A stretch of DNA of 10,285 nt, from positions 1-10,285 of the forward strand of contig CAYWYQ010000027.1 in assembly GCA_964462325.1 (NCBI GenBank), read 5' to 3'. Of this stretch, positions 6,011 through 10,285 are shown piece by piece. The translations under genes and the position numbers were made by a program. This stretch comes from CAYFMS01 sp964462325. GTDB lineage: Bacteria > Patescibacteriota > Patescibacteriia > UBA9934. The notes under the pieces were generated by a model that saw only the letters and a program-made list of their open reading frames with translations, did no database searches and had not been told where the DNA came from. How positions within the stretch are numbered: position 1 is the first letter of the stretch; the number at the start of each line of letters is the position of its first letter.

Positions 6011-6775
6011 ATGATTCTTCTTCATAGGATAAGCGTTTTCATTATTACTGCTCTTGCGGCAGGAATCTTTTTTGCATTTATAAATGGGTCACCTATTGCT
6101 TTTGCGTATCTCTTTGGATTGGGATTGGTGGCAGGAATTTTACTCGCAAGGATGCTTGGATGGGAATATAAATCAACGGCTTTTTGGATCTTTTTATTGA
6201 CGCCGTTTTTTGTCTTATCTACAGCAGTATTCTTCTTTTTGTTTTTAGAAGATCCAACGATAAAATGGATGCTCGGCATTTTCACCGTATTCGGTATTGG
6301 TGTGTATCTTGAAAATTTATTTACGTTTTATCATTTGCCAGGGTCATATCAGGCGTATGCGCTTGAATATGTTTCACTTACGCTTTATATAGCAAGTGTT
6401 TTCTTCTTTACAAGCGGAGCATATGGCGCACAGTTATTTATGTCGCTACCAATATGGGTTCCGGCCCTTGCGGTATTTTGGGTCATGCTCGCCACAAGTC
6501 TCAGTGTATTCTGGGTAAGTAAGGTGCATGCGGATACCAGTATCAAATATGCACTTAGTGGTGCTGTTTGTTTAACAGAGATGTATATGGTACTTGCATG
6601 GCTTCCAACGAGCTTTATCACGAATGCGGCTGCATTCACGGTGTTGTATTATGTCTTCCTCGGTTTAACACGTGCACATGTTTTGGATAAATTAACGAAA
6701 CCAGTTTTACAGAGGTATGCGGGAATTGGTTTCATTTTCTTGGTATTATTATTTGTGACAACAGATTGGACATAA
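6011..6775 (+). CDS. Polytopic membrane protein, unknown function
   Basis: This 254-residue protein has no family I can name. Hydrophobic segments cover nearly the whole length, with about eight or nine helices: roughly 5-23, 27-47, 56-80, 84-103, 120-140, 147-168, 180-203, 207-222 and 236-251. Loops are short. Charged or polar positions between helices include WEYKST, EDPTIKW, HLPGSYQAY and KVHADTSIKY. No catalytic motif, nucleotide-binding motif or cysteine cluster is visible. It starts 10 bases after the preceding stop without an SD and is followed after one base by the HtrA-like gene, so it belongs to the same transcription unit. Confidence 0.8.
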   Translation: MILLHRISVFIITALAAGIFFAFINGSPIAFAYLFGLGLVAGILLARMLGWEYKSTAFWIFLLTPFFVLSTAVFFFLFLEDPTIKWMLGIFTVFGIGVYLENLFTFYHLPGSYQAYALEYVSLTLYIASVFFFTSGAYGAQLFMSLPIWVPALAVFWVMLATSLSVFWVSKVHADTSIKYALSGAVCLTEMYMVLAWLPTSFITNAAAFTVLYYVFLGLTRAHVLDKLTKPVLQRYAGIGFIFLVLLFVTTDWT

Positions 6776-6776
6776 T

Positions 6777-7871
6777 ATGAAAAACAAATCACTCATCTAT
6801 TTTATTCTTCTTCCGATCATCGTAAGTATCACGGTGAGTATTGTGACGTCCGTTTATACAAATAGATCATTAGAGCGCTACTTGCTTTCCTTGGATACTG
6901 AATCTCAATTTGCAACACAAATAGCAACAGAGAGGCGAGCACTCCCAGACTCATATGAAGAAGCCTTGCAGGATATACAGAGAATTCAGGAGGGATCCTT
7001 GGCGCTCCTTCGTGATAAGGTTGATCCGGAAATTAGTCCAAATGCATTTTTACGTGCTGATTCCGATGCCGTCGCTGGAATTGTGTTGACAAGTGATGGA
7101 TGGATTCTATTTGATTCAGTGGATCGTGTATCCGTAGATGATTTGTCGAATACATCTTCTGTATGGATAGGGGATACCGTGTACGAAATCGAAGATGTTT
7201 CTGCCCGGCAGGAAGGTATATATGTAAAAGTAAATGCATCTGGGCTTGCAACAGTTCCTTTCGCAAATACAGATCAGGTAATTGGTGGTGAACTATTATT
7301 TGGACTCAGCACATATTCTGGAGTGTATTTATCTTCCATTACCGATTCGGAACATTTTATTTCAGATACCGCATTGCCTGATTATGCTTTTGCAAGGCAT
7401 TGGTTAATTGAAGAAATGCCCGAAGGTTCCCTTGTATTTAATTCGAGTGCAGAATTTGTCGGATTTGCACAAGTAGGCGGGCAAATTCAGCCTTTGCATG
7501 TATTTGAAGAACAGATAAAATCATTCCTTAGAACGGGGGAGGTGACTCAGTCTGGTATGGGGGTATATGTCATTGATGCACAATATATTTTGAATGTAGA
7601 TCATAATATATATCCACAATTGGGAGCTCTTATATCGGCTCCTTCTGGACAAGTAGCCGTCATTTCTGGCTCTCCGGCTGCAGATGCTGACCTGAGGCAG
7701 GGTGACATGCTGCTGTCTGTAGATGGTATTCCTATCAACAAAGGGCAATCACTTGCAGCACTTCTCTCAAAATATTCTCCTTCAGAGACAGTTGAGATCG
7801 ATTATATTCGGTCTGGTGAACGCGGGACGGTTGAGGTGAGGTTGGTATCCACGGATGAGTTATCATATTAA
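6777..7871 (+). CDS. Membrane-anchored HtrA/DegP-like protein with PDZ domain, probably catalytically inactive
   Basis: This 364-residue protein has the HtrA layout: an N-terminal anchor (5-27, LIYFILLPIIVSITVSIVTSV), a helical spacer (30-95), a trypsin-like region (about 97-245) and a C-terminal PDZ domain (about 283-358, with SGSPAADADLRQGDMLLSVDGIPI). In active HtrA the opening strand reads like dG.i.TN.HV; here SDGWILFDSVDRV (107-119) lacks the His. The position of the nucleophile motif GNSGGPL reads EGSLVFNSSAEFVGF (216-230), so the catalytic Ser motif is gone. I infer a pseudoprotease that may bind peptides at the cell surface. The PDZ assignment is firm; the protease-fold assignment is by pattern and less sure. 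It starts one base after the previous stop and ends just before a terminator. Confidence 0.82.
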   Translation: MKNKSLIYFILLPIIVSITVSIVTSVYTNRSLERYLLSLDTESQFATQIATERRALPDSYEEALQDIQRIQEGSLALLRDKVDPEISPNAFLRADSDAVAGIVLTSDGWILFDSVDRVSVDDLSNTSSVWIGDTVYEIEDVSARQEGIYVKVNASGLATVPFANTDQVIGGELLFGLSTYSGVYLSSITDSEHFISDTALPDYAFARHWLIEEMPEGSLVFNSSAEFVGFAQVGGQIQPLHVFEEQIKSFLRTGEVTQSGMGVYVIDAQYILNVDHNIYPQLGALISAPSGQVAVISGSPAADADLRQGDMLLSVDGIPINKGQSLAALLSKYSPSETVEIDYIRSGERGTVEVRLVSTDELSY

Positions 7872-7890
7872 TGTACTTGATCGGTAGAGA

Positions 7891-7917
7891 AACAGCCTTC
7901 ATTTGAGGGCTGTTTTT
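7891..7917 (+). terminator. Intrinsic terminator of the membrane operon
   Basis: AACAGCCTTC (7891-7900) pairs with GAGGGCTGTT (7905-7914), one G-T pair included, around a four-base loop ATTT, followed by TTTTTG. It lies 19 bases after the stop of the HtrA-like gene and ends the operon that starts at 4568. Confidence 0.88.
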
Positions 7918-7975
7918 GTAGATAACTCTTGCTATTTGATCGGTTCTTATTGTACGTTTTGCATGAGAGATACTT

Positions 7976-8716
7976 ATGAATATTGTACTTGTTCAATTTA
8001 GGGAGAAGAAAATTACCTGCGATCATGAATTTGATTGTTTTGTAAAAAAGACAGGTTTACATCCTCGTCAATTTTATCGTATTAATATGTTGTCAGAACA
8101 TCCTACGAATGAACAATTGCATTCGGCAGATGCTATTATTTTTGGAGGATCGGGGGAGTTCTTGATTTCTTCTGATGATATTCCAGATGCAAGGCATCGT
8201 ACTGGCAAAATCACGAAAGAGTTGTTAGAGAAAGAAATTCCCATGTTATCGATTTGTTTTGGAGCGCAGATACTTGCTGATGTACTTGATGGTAAGGTTG
8301 AAAAAGATGAAGAACGTGCTGAAACGGGATCGTATAAGATTACAAAAAATACTCTTGCACAGCACTGTCCTATTTTCGAGAATTTACCAAATAGCTTTTA
8401 TGCTCAGCTAGGTCATAAGGATCATATAACCAAGTTGCCAAGCGGTATGGTGAATGTAGCTTCATCTGTTTTGAGTGAACATCAGGCCTTCACGGTGCCA
8501 GGCAAGCCTGTATACGCGTTTACGTATCATCCCGAGCTTGATGAGGAAGCGGTACTTTATAGACTGGATCACTATGCGGAGATGTATGATATTAATCGTT
8601 CAGAGCTAGATATCGTTCGGAAGGGCCTAAGAAATACAGGGTATGCAGAGGGAACACTGCGATTATTTTTAGATGAAGTTGTTCAAAAGAAGCGGTATCA
8701 TTTTGGGAAAGAGTGA
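7976..8716 (+). CDS. Class I glutamine amidotransferase-like protein
   Basis: This 246-residue protein is a stand-alone class I (triad) glutamine amidotransferase domain of the type found in GMP synthase. The core runs from MNIVLVQF through ADAIIFGGSGEFLI (51-64). The nucleophile elbow SICFGAQILADVLDG carries Cys94 and the catalytic dyad is in TYHPELD (His185, Glu187), so the Cys-His-Glu set is complete. The segment LGHKDHITKLPSG (145-157) matches the usual region before the dyad. A further 55 residues after the dyad form a mostly charged helical tail. There is no fused synthetase domain and no synthetase gene adjacent, so the ammonia acceptor or amide substrate is unknown. A hydrolase or transferase role on another gamma-glutamyl compound is equally possible. 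It follows the operon terminator by 58 bases; no clear promoter or strong SD is seen. Confidence 0.9.
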   Translation: MNIVLVQFREKKITCDHEFDCFVKKTGLHPRQFYRINMLSEHPTNEQLHSADAIIFGGSGEFLISSDDIPDARHRTGKITKELLEKEIPMLSICFGAQILADVLDGKVEKDEERAETGSYKITKNTLAQHCPIFENLPNSFYAQLGHKDHITKLPSGMVNVASSVLSEHQAFTVPGKPVYAFTYHPELDEEAVLYRLDHYAEMYDINRSELDIVRKGLRNTGYAEGTLRLFLDEVVQKKRYHFGKE

Positions 8717-8870
8717 TCGCTTGACAGGTTATGTATCGCTTGATAAGTTTTGGACAGATGTCTTTTCAGGTGGGTCGTAGTAATCGGTTGTGACGCCTCC
8801 TCCTCGTTGCAATTTGAGAGTTATGGCTTGCCTGAAAGGGCATCTTTTTGTTTTCCGCTTGTCTGTTGGA

Positions 8871-8982
8871 GCTCTTTAGGATCAAGACTACGAACCTGTC
8901 CTCATCGTACTTTTTCAGTACGTCTGCGGAAGGTTCTTGTCTTTCACCTAAATAGCATCCAATATCCTTTGCGGACAGGTTC
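8871..8982 (+). repeat. Dispersed hairpin element, copy D
   Basis: GAACCTGTCC (8892-8901) and GGACAGGTTC (8973-8982) form perfect 10-bp terminal inverted repeats around the unit. Inside, CGTAC (8906-8910) pairs with GTACG (8918-8922), followed by TCTGCGGAA and a second TGCGGAC at the end. The GATCTATC box seen in copies A-C is degenerate here (GCTCTTTA at 8871-8878). It is the first of three units in tandem at about 125-base intervals. Confidence 0.75.
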
Positions 8983-8993
8983 CGATTATATAC

Positions 8994-9102
8994 TGGCGTA
9001 CTCTACATTCACGTTATGCGGTCCTCGACACCGTACCTTTTAGTACGGATTACTCCGGTTCTCAACGTTCAAGTAAATTACATCCAGTCTATTGCACGGA
9101 CT
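8994..9102 (+). repeat. Dispersed hairpin element, copy E
   Basis: The hairpin block GTCCTCGACACCGTACC starts at 9021. CCGTAC (9031-9036) pairs with GTACGG (9043-9048). The unit ends with ATTGCACGGAC, the equivalent of TGCGGAC in copy D. It is the second tandem unit; the stem lies 126 bases after that of copy D. Confidence 0.7.
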
Positions 9103-9119
9103 TCCGCTAGTATATGAGC

Positions 9120-9225
9120 GATCTATCGGCTCGTAATTTCGATTTTGTCCTCACTGTACGTTTCGGTACAGCTGTGGAAAATCTCAATTCTTCACCAATA
9201 TCTCATCTCATATCCTGCGCGGAAG
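9120..9225 (+). repeat. Dispersed hairpin element, copy C
   Basis: GATCTATC (9120-9127) is followed after 27 bases by GTCCTCACTGTACG. CTGTAC (9154-9159) pairs with GTACAG (9166-9171), again differing from the other copies by paired substitutions. AATATCTCATCTCATATCC matches the CGATATCTCAT part of copies A and B, and the unit ends with TGCGCGGAAG. Third tandem unit, 123 bases after copy E. Confidence 0.75.
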
Positions 9226-9234
9226 TACTCACAT

Positions 9235-9263
9235 CGTCATTCCAGACTACGATCTGGAATCCA
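9235..9263. repeat. REP-like palindrome 1
   Basis: CGTC-ATTCCAGA-CTACGA-TCTGGAAT-CCA: a perfect 8-bp inverted repeat around the loop CTACGA. It is the same design as the palindromes at 9375 and 9723 (ATTCCGGC-CAACGA-GCCGGAAT), with paired substitutions in the stem and a conserved outer CGTCATTCC..GGAATC. Immediately after it, GCGCAT and ATGCGC form a second small hairpin (9264-9283). Confidence 0.75.
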
Positions 9264-9374
9264 GCGCATTTAATTTTATGCGCGGACGATTTAGTTAGTA
9301 GTAAGTAGGGGGTAGTTAAATAGCAAGCTAGCTATTAGTATGTTAGCCGATTAACTAATTAGCTTTTAGCACAC

Positions 9375-9402
9375 CGTCATTCCGGCCAACGAGCCGGAAT
9401 CT
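9375..9402. repeat. REP-like palindrome 2
   Basis: CGTC-ATTCCGGC-CAACGA-GCCGGAAT-CT: a perfect 8-bp inverted repeat around CAACGA, related to the palindrome at 9235 and duplicated at 9723-9750. Confidence 0.75.
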
Positions 9403-9437
9403 CCTGAGTTAGCTCATTAGCTCTTAGCACGCAGTGA

Positions 9438-9578
9438 AAGGTCGGTACCTCTGAAAGAGGTCCGTACCCCGAAACAGCGAGGATTCGATACTGAAAGAGA
9501 GGTCCGACTTCAATCAGCAGAGCTGATTCAGTCGGCACCTCAAACTGGTTGCTCTCGAAAGGTACGTGCTTCTTGCGA
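9438..9578 (+). repeat. 141-bp structured repeat, copy 2
   Basis: This is homologous without gaps to 6-146 (about seven substitutions) and identical to 9786-9926. It contains the same AATCAGC/GCTGATT-centred hairpin. A partial relative follows at 9612-9644, where AAGGTCCGCACCTC pairs imperfectly with GAGAGGTCGGACCTT. Confidence 0.92.
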
Positions 9579-9668
9579 GAAGTCGGACTTTGATAGGGGG
9601 TGGGGTGTAGAAAGGTCCGCACCTCAAACGAGAGGTCGGACCTTGGTAGCGTGTAGGGAGTAGTCGAA

Positions 9669-9936
9669 TAGCAAGCTAGCTATTAGTATGTTAGCCGATT
9701 AACTAATTAGCTTTTAGCACACCGTCATTCCGGCCAACGAGCCGGAATCTCCTGAGTTAGCTCATTAGCTCTTAGCACGCAGTGAAAGGTCGGTACCTCT
9801 GAAAGAGGTCCGTACCCCGAAACAGCGAGGATTCGATACTGAAAGAGAGGTCCGACTTCAATCAGCAGAGCTGATTCAGTCGGCACCTCAAACTGGTTGC
9901 TCTCGAAAGGTACGTGCTTCTTGCGAGAAGTCGGAC
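9669..9936. repeat. 348-bp-offset tandem duplication, unit 2
   Basis: This is the second unit of the tandem duplication, identical by eye to 9321-9588. It carries a third REP-like palindrome (9727-9748) and copy 3 of the 141-bp repeat. Confidence 0.95.
9786..9926 (+). repeat. 141-bp structured repeat, copy 3
   Basis: This copy is identical to 9438-9578 and differs from 6-146 at about seven positions. Beyond the tandem duplication, sequence turns AT-rich (9950-10070) and shows no gene. Confidence 0.92.
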
Positions 9937-10077
9937 CTGAAATCGAATGACACTTGCAAGACAGTAAAAAACTGTGATAAAAGCATATCGCGCCTATTTG
10001 CAGGCTATTTTGCATATATTTATAAACAGATATTTTTATAAAATAGCTTATATTAGCCAAAAAAGAGACATTTGTAC

Positions 10078-10106
10078 TTGACAGAGAGGCTCAAAAATGC
10101 TATAGT
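10078..10106 (+). promoter_or_regulatory. Near-consensus extended sigma70-type promoter
   Basis: A perfect -35 TTGACA (10078-10083), a 17-base spacer and TGC-TATAGT (-10 at 10101-10106, with the extended TGn) make this the strongest promoter in the window. An AT-rich stretch lies upstream. Transcription should start near 10113 and read rightwards into the structured segment. Confidence 0.85.
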
Positions 10107-10112
10107 TATCCT

Positions 10113-10215
10113 CCTTATAAGCTGTAGCGGTCTGGCGTCCGGGAAACACCCCTCCTTGTTTTCCTGTCGATGTCGGACCACTACAGAATGCAAGGAGTGT
10201 AGGGCATTTGCTGTG
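10113..10215 (+). ncRNA. Candidate structured leader or small RNA
   Basis: Downstream of the strong promoter, CTGTAG-C-GGTC (10122-10132) pairs with GACC-A-CTACAG (10176-10186). Inside it GGGAAACA (10141-10148) pairs with TGTTTTCC (10157-10164, one G-T). CTCCTTG (10152-10158), mostly in the inner loop, is the exact complement of CAAGGAG (10191-10197), allowing a pseudoknot or a switch. AAGGAG could be a Shine-Dalgarno site for a start at 10216. I do not recognise a known RNA family. Whether this is an mRNA leader or a free RNA cannot be told because the window ends 70 bases on. Confidence 0.5.
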
Positions 10216-10285
10216 ATGTCTATAAACGATATTCGGCGAGTGCGCTGCGGCTGCAGAGCTTCGGCCATGCGGCCCTCGTATTCAA
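10216..10285 (+). CDS. Possible start of an unidentified gene, cut by the window edge
   Basis: An ATG at 10216 opens a frame to the last base (MSINDIRRVRCGCRASAMRP and onward). It lies about 100 bases after a strong promoter. An AAGGAG is 18 bases upstream, somewhat too far for an ideal SD, and an in-frame GTG at 10213 is 15 bases away. Only 23 codons are visible and the stretch also contains hairpins (GGCTGCA with TGCGGCC), so it may equally be RNA. Confidence 0.2.
   Translation, partial: MSINDIRRVRCGCRASAMRPSYS

Larger units (their letters stand above)
9321..9588. repeat. 348-bp-offset tandem duplication, unit 1
   Basis: Bases 9321-9588 (268 bases) are identical by eye to 9669-9936, an offset of 348. 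The unit contains, in order, a TTAGC-rich segment, a REP-like palindrome (9379-9400), a second TTAGC-rich segment and copy 2 of the 141-bp structured repeat. A less similar stretch (9589-9668) joins the two units. Identity this complete indicates a recent duplication or homogenisation. Confidence 0.95.

Noticed and set aside
8716..8749. TTGACA at 8721 with a TAAGTT at 8744, as a promoter
   Set aside because: The -10 is poor, and the two halves belong to a 15-base imperfect direct repeat (ATCGCTTGACAGGTT and ATCGCTTGATAAGTT, 19 bases apart), which explains the resemblance.
8750..9043. Plus-strand open frame of 97 codons after the amidotransferase gene
   Set aside because: It lies over hairpin copies D and E, shows repeated CPHRTF-like strings coming from those repeats, and has no SD.
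8717..9320. CRISPR array, because of regular ~125-base spacing
   Set aside because: Units are about 90-110 bases and diverged, with no short identical repeats separated by unique spacers, and no cas genes are present.
9377..10060. Two minus-strand open frames (9377-9622 and 9725-10060) that share a 69-residue end
   Set aside because: The shared part is just the duplicated repeat read in one frame. It runs through REP-like and structured palindromes, with no start signal and no protein-like composition.
10053..10268. Minus-strand open frame of 71 codons at the right end
   Set aside because: It runs antisense through a strong plus-strand promoter and the structured segment, and has no start signal.

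Overview
The window looks like a chromosomal piece of a small-genome bacterium, most likely a member of the Candidate Phyla Radiation (Patescibacteria). This is an inference. The core genes are AT-rich and mostly lack Shine-Dalgarno sites. Several start codons sit only a few bases from a clear -10 box. Gene spacing is tight, and a run of hypothetical membrane proteins follows a translation cluster. Nothing suggests a variant genetic code.

Left (1-1905): a 141-bp structured repeat, a bidirectional terminator, and one visibly GC-rich minus-strand gene for an acidic, single-pass membrane protein of unknown function. That gene has its own consensus promoter, a strong SD and a terminator, and looks acquired.

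Translation block (1927-4534, minus strand): smpB, then ssrA (tmRNA with a visible tag reading frame and three pseudoknots), then infC-rpmI-rplT. Both partners of ribosome rescue therefore lie next to the IF3/bL35/bL20 genes. A 16-bp palindrome flanked by a duplicated copy of the first nine tmRNA bases sits exactly at the tmRNA 5' end. Diverged copies of a hairpin repeat fill the gaps between these genes.

Membrane operon (4568-7871, plus strand): an AI-2E family transporter, a small single-pass protein, a polytopic membrane protein, and an HtrA/DegP-like PDZ protein whose catalytic His and Ser appear to be lost. The genes are separated by 1-10 bases and end at a good intrinsic terminator. The transporter promoter overlaps that of divergent smpB. 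A stand-alone class I glutamine amidotransferase with an intact Cys-His-Glu set follows.

Right (8717-10285): about 1.4 kb with no convincing gene. It holds three tandem copies of a ~125-bp-period hairpin element whose other copies lie at 2339 and 3889 and whose stems covary, REP-like palindromes, a 268-bp sequence duplicated in tandem at a 348-bp offset, and two more copies of the left-end repeat. At the far right a near-perfect extended promoter drives a structured leader, possibly upstream of a gene that runs off the window.

Most notable are the covarying dispersed hairpin family, the palindrome at the tmRNA 5' end, the HtrA-like pseudoprotease and the structured leader at the right edge.
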